In this document: in pieces, positions 1-11,299 of the stretch
Layout of the letters: each line of letters starts with the position of its first letter
Position numbering within the stretch: the first letter of the stretch is position 1
NCBI GenBank assembly: GCA_946894095.1
Contig: OX335653.1
Span: 5,833,001-5,897,000, forward strand
Direction: 5' to 3'
DNA from: Incurvaria masculella
Lineage: Eukaryota > Arthropoda > Insecta > Lepidoptera > Incurvariidae
Length of the DNA stretch: 64,000 nt
Made by a program: the position numbers and the translations under genes
The notes under the pieces: generated by a model
Told to the model about the DNA's origin: nothing
The model's database searches: none
What the model saw: the letters and a program-made list of their open reading frames with translations, nothing else

Positions 1-552
1 CATTTGGTCGGCGCGGCTGTAATGTAGGTATGTACACAAGCATGCATGTCCTTTTTCGCCCGATCGGCACTCGCTTCACTTAAATTCACTCACGTGCGAT
101 ACTTAGGTCCGATGTGCGCCATGGACCTTGACATACTAATTGCTTTCAAAACGAAAACAAACGCCCTTCAGTGAGAGGGGCGGCGGCGGCGGGGGGATGA
201 GGCGGCGGGGTTTCTGTGCGCACGCGGCGGCGGCGGTGGCGGCGGCGAATTGTCTTGTGTCAGTGGGTCACGGTCGGGTCAATGCCCCGTGGTTGACCTA
301 TATTTTTAATTAGGTAGTTGAAGAGTTAGTGCACTTTAATAAATTATTTTCTTGGAAACCATTACAGATAGGTGTATAGTTTCTTCGCAAAAGTTGTTTA
401 CAATACTGGGAAGAACATACTGTTTAAATTTCTCAAAAATTTAAAAGGAACAAAAAAAATTACATACCTACATTCTTAGCAAAAGTTGTTCTATATCTGA
501 TACTGAATCAACCCTATCAGGCTTGTAGATTATTATAAACTCACCTTATATA
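1..552 (-). mobile_element. Foldback (long-TIR) element, partial copy cut by the window start
   Basis: This is the reverse complement of most of the left three-fifths of the element at 10342-11272. It has the same 240-bp terminal arm (ending CTCACCTTATATA at 540-552), the same GGC-rich segment (about 180-250) and the same internal stretch containing GCATGCATGTCC. The other end lies outside the window. It carries no coding sequence, so it is a non-autonomous DNA-type element. Confidence 0.8.
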
Positions 553-800
553 CAGGGGGTCCATTCAGAGCAAGAGTGAGTTCGAGTTCGGGAGTGAGTT
601 AACCTAAAAATAGCTGGGAAATATATTATTATTTAAATAACGGAACCGTTATTTATACTTCCAACGCATTTACGGGACAAACCAGATTTTTACCTAACTG
701 TAATGATGTTCTAGAAGTGTGGAAACATTAACTATTTAAAAAAGTGAGTTGATATTTAGTGGCGAATTCGAACTCACTCTTACTCTGAATGGACCCCCTG
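553..800. mobile_element. MITE with CAGGGGGTCCATTC terminal inverted repeats, copy 1
   Basis: A 248-bp element bounded by CAGGGGGTCCATTCAG and its inverse CTGAATGGACCCCCTG. The inverted similarity continues inward through a block containing GAGTGAGTTCGA. An inverted copy of the same length lies at 38484-38730. It abuts the end of the foldback element exactly. I see no clear target-site duplication. Confidence 0.8.
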
Positions 801-869
801 GTGTTAATATGACTTGAAATTCCAAATGAAATGTTAATACTATGTTTTGTGTTATGTTTGCGTATGCAG

Positions 870-982
870 AAGATCCTGACGCACTCAAGGTCGCGGGTCG
901 TGCTGCAGGCCATGCTGGAGGCGGCGCGAGCGCACAAACGCTTCCAGGTGTTCGTGACGCACTCCTCGCCTGACAACTGCGG
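870..982 (+). CDS. EIF2B1: eIF2B alpha internal exon
   Basis: The exon begins after a TTTGCGTATGCAG acceptor and ends at GG|GTATTT. It encodes [20 protein letters not shown] and continues to SSPDNCG, matching the start of the Rossmann-like half of eIF2B alpha. It enters in phase 0 and leaves two bases (GG) of a glycine codon completed by the next exon. The codons are strongly GC-biased at third positions compared with the flanking intron. Confidence 0.93.
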
Positions 983-3900
983 GTATTTACACTCCTTTTA
1001 TCAGTCCAGGTAGTTTACCTATCTATTGAGTTCAGGCGAACGGCTGGCGCGTGGCGATGCAAGGTGAGTCTGCACAATGAAATCATCATGAAATCGTTTT
1101 ACAATAAGAGCAAGTCGATGTCGAAATGGAATAAAAGGAGCCGTGTGTAGGGTATTAACGAAATTATTTTTGTATTTGAAAAGCCCATTTATGCCAGTAT
1201 GACATCGTTTGAATGTCCGCCGTGGCATCCAAATTAAAGTCATTCCTTTACTTTTCCATATTGGAATATTTTTTTTTATTTCGACTGATTGTTGGCACGC
1301 CGCCGCCTAGCGAATGAATTAAAAAAAGAAAATAATTACTAAGTTCTCCGCATTCGCTTTTTAGTACAGAATAGGTAGACTTGAAAAGACTTGAAGAAAA
1401 CATTTTTGCAAGGTATAAATCCACTTTACGGTCAATATCGGTGCAATCAAAGTCAAGTTGATGGCATTCTAAAACAATATTTATTACAAATTTACTTAAA
1501 TGCATACTGTTGTATAAATGTATGTATAGGAATGTTTGGTATTTTTGCAACCAACTCATTGGTGTGCGTACGGGCAGGGAGCTGATGCATCAGCAGCTGG
1601 AGGCGGCGGGCGTGGAGTCCACGCTCATCCTGGACTCGGCCATGGGCTACATCCTGGAGCAGGTGGACATCGTGATGTTGGGCGCGGAGGGAGTCACCGA
1701 GAGCGGCGGCATCATCAACAAGGTCTGCTTGTTGTTGTTCACAAATGAGTTTGTCTCTTTCTAACTCTACCGACATCATGGTTCGATTTGAATTGTAAAC
1801 GATTACTTTGCTCACTGAATCAGATTTCACGCTCAAAGCTGTCAGCATCACAAATGATTGGGACCATTTGTGGCGCACGCTTACGTGCAACAAACATGGA
1901 ACAAATGACATTAGTCTAAGTCGAATGTAATCGATTTCTCTAATTAACTTGACTTTTCGCTTTCAGTGGTTTGTGAGACAACACGGTCGAAAGGCGATAG
2001 ATAACGCAATAGGAACGTCGAAATGTGACACTGACATTTGCACACACAGTGCCCTACCTCCAAAGCGTGAGCCTCAGTGGCCCAGTGGCGCGACACTTCG
2101 CCGATCGCTAGTTCCGGCGTTAAGTTAAGCAACGCTGGGTCCGGTCTGGTCTTGGATGGGTGACCATTCGACCGTTGAGAGAGGCTGGCCGTGGTTCGGA
2201 TTCCACGTTAAACTGTAGGTCCCCTTCCTTACTTACTAGGTGGTAGGGTTAATCCCGCCCGGGTTCGTACCATCGCATAGGATGAACGATGGTCGAAGCG
2301 GCAATGGAAATTGTCCGTGCTTTTCATCCAGTTCAATGTAGCCGTGCAATATAAGGAAGGTCCTGGCATGGCACCTAGTTCCCATGTGGTGTGTTGGGCT
2401 AATACCATGACAGAAGGTGTGGTATTAGCCATCCATGTCCAGTCACATAAAAAAAAACTGTATTTAGTGACGTAAAAATGACGTCATATTGTTCACGGTA
2501 CGCCATTTTGAGAGCTGTCAGGACCATCGGACCAGTTGTGAACGCGCTTTTGTTAACGGGGCGTATGACGCTAAATCGCACTTAGCTTTGTCTTAATTTC
2601 TCAGAGAATATTGAACTAATCATGCTAAAATTGCGTTATATGAAACTTCACTTATATCCGCTCAATCTGAATGATTATTGTTCCAATAGCATAACATTGG
2701 CCCGATAGAAAAAAATCGCGAAAATAGGTCGATTTTTTCACATTATGCTTTATTTCTCAGAATTGGTATTAATTACAGTGCTAGTAATCTCACATTATAT
2801 TTGCATCATGATTTTCAAATTTTTGAATGATTATTGTTGCATTTGGATACAATTTTTCATTCAAAGCATCAAAAAAACGAATTTTGGACTTACGACAAAA
2901 TTTCTGAGCACCGTAAAGTATCCCTTTCCCTTTCGTTCTTTTGGCGACTATCTATCGCCATTTTGGTAACCTCAGTCCGCTGCGATGCTTCGAAGCGGGC
3001 GCACGCCTCTCCGCATCGGCGCGGGACGCGGCGCGTGGCGGCGGTTTCGTAATCGCAACTCTAGCTGGAACACAGTTCCGAACCAAACACCTACGAGCAT
3101 TCAGCTCAACTCCATAGATGGCGCTGTAAAATTCTTAATCAAATGTTATTGAGGTCTAAAGCCGAAACTTTTGACACTAGTTAGTAACTTTCGGTTAGCA
3201 AGATATAAATAAATAAAAATATGATAAATAAATAAAATGTTTGTTGTAATATAAAAAAAGTGATGTTTCCAGGAACCGAACTCAGACATGTGTGGTTCTT
3301 AACTTCGCAGCAAAAATACGACACTAAAACTGTGTGCCACGACTGTCATTACGAATTGTAGCTAAATTCTCCTTCTCAAGCCTAGCGGGCACTACGAGCA
3401 TTGGGGCGGCCACAAATATCCGCGAACGTGCGTCCACAAGTACGTCCATTGCGGTCGCAACAGGACGAGTCACATGACCTTGGCAGATAGCTCGGCGGGC
3501 GGATTTTTGTAGATTTTGTCGGCGGCACAGAATAATTAATAACATGAACTGAAGGAAAACTCCGTGAAAAGAATAAATAACATAAATATTTTTTTTTGTT
3601 TTGTTGCTTCGTTTTTAGGGTACCGTACCCGAAGGGTGAAAACGAAACCCATTTACTAAGCCTCCGCTGTCCGTCCGTCCGTCCGTCTGTCACAGGGCCT
3701 TAGGTAGGCAGCTGAAATGTTCACGGAGTGTGTATTTATTTTACCGCTATAACAACAAGTAGCTAAAATAAAATAATAATAAAAATTAAAGGGGGTTTTT
3801 AACACAATAAACGTTATTTTTGTGTTAATACTTGTACAATGGTACGGAACCCTTCGTGTGCGAGTCCGAATCGCACTTGGCCGGTTTTTTTTTTTTCAGA

Positions 3901-6900
3901 AAATGTGATAATAATAATATTTATTTCATTAAATAGTTAGGGTGGGTAGAAGTCGGGCTTAGACCGCTAGTTTTTGACATATTCTATGACGAAAAAAAAC
4001 TCCAATATTAATCTCGGAGGAACGGTTCAGTTAAATTTCACATGTCATGACCAAATTTGTTTTTGTTATATCATGGGAAACACTGGTCGTAGACCCATCA
4101 TGCGACCACTCAAAATAAACACCCGGACCTGATCTACGTGTCTGTCATGTCAAAATTTATTTTCGTTACATCTTGGGAAACACTGGTCGTAGACCCATCA
4201 TGCGACCACTCAAAGTAAACGTCCCGACCTGATCTACCTGTCTGTCATGTCAAAATTTGTTTTCGTTATATCATGGGAAACACTGGTCCTAGACCCATCA
4301 TGCGACCACTCAAAGTAAACGACCCGACCTGATCTACCTGTCTGTCATGTCAAAATTTGTTTTCGTTATATCATTCGAAACACTGGTCCTAGACCCATCA
4401 TGCGACCACTCACAGTAAACGCCCCGACCTGATTTGCCTTCGTGTCATGTCAAAATTGGTTTTCGTTTTATCACGGGAAGCACTGGTCGTAGACCCATCA
4501 TGCGACCACTCAAAATAAACGCCCCGACCTGATTTATCTTCCTGTCATGTCAAAATTTGTTTTCGTTATATCATGGGAAACACTGGTCCTAGACCCATCA
4601 TGCGACCACTCACAGTAAACGCCCCGACCTGATTTGCCTTCCTGTCATGTCTAAATTTGTTTTCGTTATATCTTGGGAAACACTGGTCGTAGACCCATCA
4701 TGCGACCACTCAAAATAAACGCCCCGACCTGATCTAAATTCCTGTCATGTCAAAATTTGTTTTCGTTATATCATGGGAAACACTGGTCGTAGACCCATCA
4801 TGCGACCACTCAAAATAAACGCCCCGACCTGATCTACCTGTCTGTCATGTCAAAATTTGTTTTCGTTATATCATGGGAAACACTGGTTGAGACCCATCAT
4901 GCGGCCACTCAAAATAAACGTCCCGACCTGATCTACCTGTCTGTCATGTCAAAATTTGTTTTCGTTATATCATGGGAAACACTGGTCCTAGACTCATCAT
5001 GCGACCGCTCACAGTAAACGCCCCGACCTGATTTGCCTTCCTGTCATGTCTAAATTTGTTTTCGTTTTATCTTGGGAAACACTGGTCGTAGACCCATCAT
5101 GCGACCACTCAAAATAAACGCCCCGACCTGATCTACCTGACTGCCATGTCAAAATTTGTTTTCGTTATATCATGGGAAACACTGGTCGTAGACCCATCAT
5201 GCGACCACTCAAAATAAACGCCCCGACCTGATCTACCTGTCTGTCATGTCAAAATTAGTTTTCGTTATATCATGGGAAACACTGGTCGTAGACCCATCAT
5301 GCGACCACTCAAAATAAACGCCCCGACCTGATCTAAATTCCTGTCATGTCAAAATTTGTTTTCGTTATATCATGGGAAACACTGGTTGTAGACCCATCAT
5401 GCGACCACTCAAAATAAACGCCCCGACCTGATCTACCTGTCTGTCATGTCAAAATTTGTTTTCGTTATATCATGGGAAACACTGGTCGTAGACCCATCAT
5501 GCGACCACTCAAAATAAACGCCCGGACCTGATCTACCTGTCTGTCATGTGAAAATTTGTTTTCGTTATAGCTTGGGAAACACTGGTCGTAGACCCATGAT
5601 GCGACCACTCAAAGTAAACGTTCCGACCTGATCTACCTGTCTGTCATGTCAAAATTTGTTTTCGTTATATCATGGGAAACACTGGTCCTAGACTCATCAT
5701 GCGACCGCTCACAGTAAACGCCCCGACCTGATTTGCCTTCCTGTCATGTATAAATTTGTTTTCGTTATATCTTGGGAAACACTGGTCGTAGACCCATCAT
5801 GCGACCACTCAAAATAAACGCCCCGACCTGATCTAAATTCCTGTCATGTCAAAATTTGTTTTCGTTATATCATGGGAAACACTGGTCGTAGACCCATCAT
5901 GCGACCACTCAAAATAAACGCCCCGACCTGATCTACCTGTCTGTCATGTCAAAATTTGTTTTCGTTATATCATGGGAAACACTGGTCATAGACCCATAAT
6001 GTGACCACTCAAAATAAACGCCCGGACCTGATCTACCCGTCTGTCATGTCAAAATTTGTTTTCGTTATAGCTTGGGAAACACTGGTCGTAGACCCATGAT
6101 GCGACCACTCAAAGTAAACGTCCCGACCTGATCTACCTGTCTGTCATGTCAAAATTTGTTTTCGTTATATCATGGGAAACACTGGTCCTAGACCCATCAT
6201 GCGACCACTCAAAATAAACGCCCCGACCTGATCTAAATTCCTGTCATGTCAAAATTTGTTTTCGTTATATCATGGGAAACACTGGTCGTAGACCCATCAT
6301 GCGACCACTCAAAATAAACGCCCCGACCAGATCTAAATTCCTGTCATGTCAAAATTTGTTTTCGTTATATCATGGGAAATACTGGTCGTAGACCCATCAT
6401 GCGACCACTCAAAATAAACGCCCGGACCTGATCTACCTGTCTGTCATGTCAAAATTTGTTTTCGTTATAGCTTGGGAAACACTGGTCGTAGACCCATGAT
6501 GCGACCACTCAAAGTAAACGTCCCGACCTGATCTACCTGTCTGTCATGTCAAAATTTGTTTTCGTTATATCTTGGGAAACACTGGTCGTAGACCCATCAT
6601 GCGACCACTCAAAATAAACGCCCCGACCTGATCTACCTGTCTGTCATGTCAAAATTTGTTTTCGTTATATCATGGGAAATACTGGTCGTAGACCCATCAT
6701 GCGACCACTCAAAATAAACGCCCGGACCTGATCTACCTGTCTGTCATGTCAAAATTTGTTTTCGTTATAGCTTGGGAAACACTGGTCGTAGACCCATGAT
6801 GCGACCATTCAAAGTAAACGTCCCGACCTGATCTACCTGTCTGTCATGTCAAAATTTGTTTTCGTTATATCATGGGAAACACTGGTCCTAGACCCATCAT

Positions 6901-9786
6901 GCGACCACTCAAAATAAACGCCCCGACCTGATCTAAATTCCTGTCATGTCAAAATTTGTTTTCGTTATATCATGGGAAACACTGGTCGTAGACCCATCAT
7001 GCGACCACTCAAAATAAACGCCCCGACCAGATCTAAATTCCTGTCATGTCAAAATTTGTTTTCGTTATATCATGGGAAACACTGGTCGTAGACCCATCAT
7101 GCGACCACTCAAAATAAACGCCCCGACCTGATCTACCTGTCTGTCATGTCAAAATTTGTTTTCGTTATAGCTTGGGAAACACTGGTCGTAGACCCATGAT
7201 GCGACCACTCAAAGTAAACGTCCCGACCTGATCTACCTGTCTGTCATGTCAAAATTTGTTTTCGTTATATCTTGGGAAACACTGGTCGTAGACCCATCAT
7301 GCGACCACTCAAAATAAACGCCCCGACCTGATCTACCTGTCTGTCATGTCAAAATTTGTTTTCGTAATATCATGGGAAATACTGGTCGTAGACCCATCAT
7401 GCGACCACTCAAAATAAACGCCCGGACCTGATCTACCTGTCTGTCATGTCAAAATTTGTTTTCGTTATAGCTTGGGAAACACTGGTCGTAGACCCATGAT
7501 GCGACCATTCAAAGTAAACGTCCCGACCTGATCTACCTGTCTGTCATGTCAAAATTTGTTTTCGTTATATCATTGGAAACACTGGTCGTAGACAAGCGAT
7601 AGGCGATTGCGAATAAAAACAATCGAATGATTCGATTGTTCGTTATTCGATTCATTCGAATACAAATCTACATTATTCGATTGTTGCACAGCGCTGCTCT
7701 GTGGCGCTACAGCGGAGCGGACGAGCGTCCAAATATTATAAGACACTTCGGCGCGGCGCGACCGCGCGACTGACGCGAGTGAACGAGATACAATCGACGA
7801 GCGCGCATACGCGACCTCGATGCAATTGTACGCGCCGCGCACAATCGGCGAGCAGCGCATAGGTACGCACCGCACAGAATACAATTGCACGCAGTAATAG
7901 GGTTCCGTTTTCGACATCAACAACGACGAACAACGACGACAACGTCGCCAACGTCGAACAAAAGATGTTCCTTTTCGAGTAAAGGACCAACTACAACAAC
8001 GCTCAGTAGGTACGACAAAAGAACGCGGCACTCGCTGCCGCGGCAAATAGTGGCTAAATAGAGGTTACTGCGTACCAGGCGACCACAGGAGAGCAAATTG
8101 AACTAAAAAAACGGGCAAGTGCGAGTCGGACTCGCACACGAAGGGTTCCGTACCATCAACACCAAAAATCACGTATTTTTGTATGGGCCCCCCTTTAATT
8201 TTTATATATTTTTTTAATTTACCTATTTGTTGTTATAGCGGCAAAATAAATACACACTCTGTGAAAATTTCAGCTGCCTACCTATTACGGTTCATGAGAT
8301 AGAGCCCTGTGACAGACGGACGGACGGACGGACGGACAGACGGATGGACGGACGGACGGACGGACGGACGGAGAGCAGAGGCTTAGTAATAGGGTTCCGT
8401 TTTCACCCTTTGGGTACGGAACCCTAAAAAGTGTCGACACTACATGTCACATTCCTTGGAATAAGCGACGTAGGTAGGTACCTGCTTAGTACGAAAAAGT
8501 AAATTTACTTCACTTGTGCCGCGGGAGAAATTTTGCCTTTGTTTCGGCTCTCACTACTAATGAAGAATGACGTAACGACCATCAGGTTTATTGAAAAATA
8601 ATTCTTATTTTTATCAGTTTACCTATCAATTTGGGAGACAAAAAATTTGATTTTTCTCCGTTTTCATCACTGCGCTACGGCGCTATGTACGGCGATATAA
8701 TGTTGTAAGTCGCGTGGCGTCATTTTTTGCGCGCTCGTTGCATGGAAATTATTTCTCCATCGTCTCACGTTTATCCTTTTTAAAAGTGTTATTTTACTTT
8801 TTATTGTATCAAATGACGCTTATACTTTTTAAAATTGTTTCTCAGGTAAAAACTTTTACCAAAACCAATTATTATGTAATATTTTTTTATATGTGTAAAT
8901 CAATTTAGTCTAACCCACGCTATAATTGTATACTATACACCATTAACAATAAAAAGTAAAAAAACAGAAAAAAATATTTGTAACCTTCAGGATTCGAACC
9001 GACATCCCCCGAACAATAACGGTAGATAAGACGTCTCACGCGCTAACCAGCTACTGACGATCAATGTGAAAATAGTAAATCCTTTCATGAAGTAGAGAGC
9101 TGACGAAATGGTGGATGTTTTCTATCAGCAATGTGAATAATATGGCGGGTGATCTCGAGCCTTGTGATTGGTTGTATGATCGTTGACGACTTGCCGCGGA
9201 ATCGATACAACTTTCACGAAGTTCCAGCGACGGCGTATAGGTGTCGCTCTATCAATTCAGTTTTGTCCTAAGATTTACGGCGCCACTGCTGCTTCGGCGT
9301 CTAGCGGAGCGGTGGGGGGGAAATCGGGAATTTGTCTAGCTTCATACGTAGCCTTAACATACGTTCAAATCGGACCACGGAGCAAATCTACACTTTGCAG
9401 TGCTATTGTTCCTTATAAGAACTAAATTAAAATATCCGATTACCGACAGATAGCTATACAATGCACCCACAATAGCAGTGTATAGTGAATCTCTCCGTGC
9501 TTACTTGCAGATCGGCACCTACACGATGGCGGTGTGCGCGGCCGAGCTGAAGAAGCCCGTGTACGTGCTCGTGGAGAGCTTCAAGTTCTCTCGGATCTAC
9601 CCGCTGAATCAGCGCGACCTGCCCGACGAGTTCAAGTACACATCGAGCACGCGCCGGCGGCCGCTCGCGCGCGAGCACCCCATGGTGGACTACACGCCGC
9701 CCGACTACATAACGCTGCTGTTCACCGACCTCGGCATACTAACGCCCTCCGCCGTCAGCGACGAACTGATCAAGCTCTACTTATAG
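870..9786 (+). CDS. EIF2B1: Translation initiation factor eIF2B subunit alpha, C-terminal part (3 exons)
   Basis: eIF2B is the guanine-nucleotide exchange factor for eIF2; the alpha subunit is part of its regulatory core and helps sense phosphorylated eIF2 in the cytosol. Joining 870-982, 1578-1722 and 9511-9786 gives an uninterrupted 177-residue reading frame ending in a stop. It carries family hallmarks: [47 protein letters not shown] and the C-terminal [15 protein letters not shown]. Human eIF2B alpha is about 305 residues, so roughly the first 128 residues lie on exons left of the window. All splice phases agree (phase 0, phase 2, phase 0). The last intron is 7.8 kb and filled with a satellite and transposons. 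The gene runs tail-to-tail with the Fps/Fer kinase gene. Identification is from recognised family sequence, not a database search. Confidence 0.95.
983..1577 (+). other. eIF2B alpha intron, no recognised feature
   Basis: The 595-bp AT-rich intron is bounded by GT at 983 and AG at 1577. I recognise no repeat family or RNA gene in it. Confidence 0.7.
1578..1722 (+). CDS. EIF2B1: eIF2B alpha internal exon
   Basis: The acceptor is ACGGGCAG and the donor AAG|GTCTGC. One base completes the split glycine codon, followed by 48 codons including [20 protein letters not shown] and [14 protein letters not shown], the most conserved block of eIF2B alpha. It ends in phase 0. Confidence 0.94.
2060..2455 (+). 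mobile_element. SINE with 5S rRNA-derived head
   Basis: The stretch 2100-2175 resembles the internal promoter half of 5S rRNA (GTTAAGTTAAGCAACG, then CTTGGATGGGTGACC). From about 2190 the body (TAAACTGTAGGTCCCC, CGCCCGGGTT, GGTCGAAGCGGCAATG, CAGTTCAATGTAGCCG, TAGCCATCCATGTCC) is the one carried by the tRNA-headed SINE at 37871-38270. It ends in an A-rich tail at about 2447. It lies sense in the last eIF2B alpha intron. Confidence 0.8.
2456..3610 (+). other. Intronic stretch, no recognised gene
   Basis: AT-rich intron sequence of eIF2B alpha with a short GC-rich patch near 2980-3060. I see no gene, RNA or repeat family with other copies in the window. Confidence 0.5.
3612..3893 (+). mobile_element. 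(GTCC)n-core interspersed repeat, copy 1
   Basis: It starts TTTTTAGGGTACCGTACCC and contains a short (GTCC)n run after TTACTAAGCCTCCGCTG. It ends with GCGAGTCCGAATCGC followed by ACTTGGCCGG and a T run. Similar copies lie at 8108-8436, 22626-22907, 41984-42125, 43076-43386, 60468-60740 and 62618-62778. The class is not certain; no coding sequence is seen. Confidence 0.75.
4040..7593. repeat. 100-bp tandem satellite, about 35 copies
   Basis: Landmarks such as TTTTCGTTATATCATGGGAA recur every 100 bases (for example 4261, 4361, 4461, 4561). A single-base deletion near 4888 shifts the phase by one. Monomers share TAGACCCATCATGCGACC and CCCCGACCTGATCTA. A variant with GTTATAGCTTGGG occurs at 6061, 6461, 6761, 7161 and 7461 (spacings 400, 300, 400, 300), showing a 700-bp higher-order unit of seven monomers in the distal half. 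The array sits entirely in the last eIF2B alpha intron. Confidence 0.95.
7594..8107 (+). other. Intronic stretch between satellite and repeat, nothing recognised
   Basis: It begins with ATTCGATT-rich sequence (7615-7690) that can fold back locally, followed by mixed sequence rich in CG dinucleotides. The open frames on the - strand are short and resemble no family I know. Confidence 0.4.
8108..8436 (-). mobile_element. (GTCC)n-core interspersed repeat, copy 2 (inverted)
   Basis: This copy is reversed. It begins with GTGCGAGTCGGACTCGCAC, has an expanded (GGAC)n run at about 8310-8370 and ends GGGTACGGAACCCTAAAAA. The tetranucleotide run is longer than in any other copy in the window. Confidence 0.75.
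8985..9062 (-). other. tRNA-like sequence (SINE head or tRNA pseudogene)
   Basis: Read on the - strand it has an A-box-like TAGCTGGTTAGCGC and a perfect B box GGTTCGAATCC about 45 bases later, as in class III RNA polymerase II-independent (pol III) tRNA promoters. The stems do not form a convincing cloverleaf and an AT-rich body follows. It is probably a tRNA-derived SINE remnant. Confidence 0.45.
9511..9786 (+). CDS. EIF2B1: eIF2B alpha terminal exon with stop codon
   Basis: The exon follows a TACTTGCAG acceptor and runs 91 codons to TAG at 9784-9786. It encodes [20 protein letters not shown], then the [11 protein letters not shown] block, [25 protein letters not shown] and the C-terminus [11 protein letters not shown]. 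The last residues match the invariant C-terminus of the family, so the stop is authentic. No perfect AATAAA lies close by; AATAATAA occurs about 25 bases after the stop. Confidence 0.96.
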   Translation: MGTYTMAVCAAELKKPVYVLVESFKFSRIYPLNQRDLPDEFKYTSSTRRRPLAREHPMVDYTPPDYITLLFTDLGILTPSAVSDELIKLYL

Positions 9787-10341
9787 TCTTGTGTTTGTTT
9801 TATCGGTTTAATAATAAGTTTTTATTTATTAAGACGGGTTTTCATTTGCAGTTTGAAGTGTACAATGCGAATCAAATAAGAATAGGACGGGGCTCGTGAC
9901 TAACTACACTCGAATTAGTGCGGAAAAGTACGGTCGGCACATCCGCACGAGTTAACACGGTAAACATTCGCTTCAATATCAAAGTAAGCCTGACGCTTTT
10001 TTCCATCCATCAGAATCGAGGTTTGATCCGAGTATGCACGTGTACATGCGTTTGCTTTTCTTTATTTTGTAGCTCTTCTGCCTTGTCGTGACAGCGACAC
10101 TAATGCACGAATCTACACAGTGTAGGGATGATGTTGAGTGCCAGTCACAGAAAATACAGTTATATTAAATTTCTTCGCGGATTCTTCTTTACTGGGTTGA
10201 TCGAATCCACGGATCTTTGTGACGTAACTTGGTGAAGTTTGACTACCAAAAAGTTTAAATAAATGAAAATGAAAATGAAATGAAATATGAGTAGGGGGCT
10301 GTACTTTGGTATCTGTGGTTATCTGTTTTATGTTTTTTTTT
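9787..10341. other. Intergenic 3' flank of eIF2B alpha
   Basis: Sequence after the eIF2B alpha stop. I see no further exon. It includes a simple AAAATGAAATG stretch at about 10260-10285, which may be a retroposon tail. Confidence 0.5.
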
Positions 10342-11272
10342 TATATAAGGTGAGTTTAAAATAATCTACAAGCCTTATAGGGTTGATTCAGTATCTGATA
10401 TAGAACAACTTTTGCTAAGAATGGAGGTATGTAATTTTTTTTGTTTCATTTTAATTTTTGAGAAATTTAAACAATATGTTCTTCCCAGTATTTTAAACAA
10501 CTTTTGCGAAGAAACTATGCACCTATCTGTAATGGTTTCCAAGAAAATAATTTATTAAAGTGCACTAACTCTTCAACTACCTAATTAAAAATATAGGTCA
10601 ACCACGGGGCATTGACGAGGGCATTGACCCGTCCGTGACCCACTGACACAAGACAATTCTCCGCCGCCGGCGCCGCCGCGTGCGCAGACAGAAACCCCGC
10701 CACCCCATCTACCCCGCCGCCGCCCCTCTCACTGAAGGACGTTTGTTTTCGTTTTGAAAGCAATTAGTATGTCAAGGTCCATGACGCGCATCGGACCTGA
10801 GTATCACACGTGAGTGAATTTAAGTGAAGCGAGTGCCGATCGGGCGAAAAAGGACATGCATGCTTGTGTACATACCTACATTATAGCCGCGCCGACCAAA
10901 TCCATAGCCCGGCGCGGCGTACGTCAGCGTGGGAAGGAGGCAAAACTATTCGGGTAGGTAAAATAGACTCAGCCGCCGCGCGCCGCCTCCGCGCCGCCGG
11001 CCGGCGCGGTGCGGAACCTATTTTTCAAATAGGCAGTTTGAAGAGTTAGTGCACTTTAATAATTTATTTTCTTGGAAACCATTACCGATAGGTACATAGT
11101 TTCTTCGCAAAAGTTGTTGACAATACTGGGAAGAATGTAATGCATAAATTTCTCAAAAATTAAAATGGAACAAAAAAAATTACATACCTACATTCTTAGC
11201 AAAAGTTGTTCTATATCAGATACTGAATCAACCCTATAAGGCTTGTAGATTATTTTAAACTCACCTTATATA
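10342..11272. mobile_element. Foldback element with 240-bp terminal inverted repeats, complete copy
   Basis: Arms at about 10342-10600 and 11030-11272 are reverse complements (TATATAAGGTGAGTTT outward-in on the left, AAACTCACCTTATATA on the right; both contain AGTGCACT and GGTTTCCAAGAAAATAA or its complement). The centre has two GC-rich blocks (10665-10735 and 10905-11015) around the segment shared with 1-180. No coding capacity is visible. Confidence 0.85.
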
Positions 11273-11299
11273 CACTAGCAGCTTAAAGCTGATGCGTGT

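Noticed and set aside
2100..2200. Functional 5S rRNA gene
   Set aside because: Only part of 5S resembles the sequence and it runs directly into a SINE body with an A-rich tail.
4040..7593. CRISPR-like array of regular repeats
   Set aside because: The repeats are head-to-tail 100-bp monomers with no unique spacers, in a eukaryotic intron; it is a satellite.
8985..9062. Functional tRNA gene
   Set aside because: A and B boxes are present but the acceptor and anticodon stems do not pair well, so it is listed only as tRNA-like.
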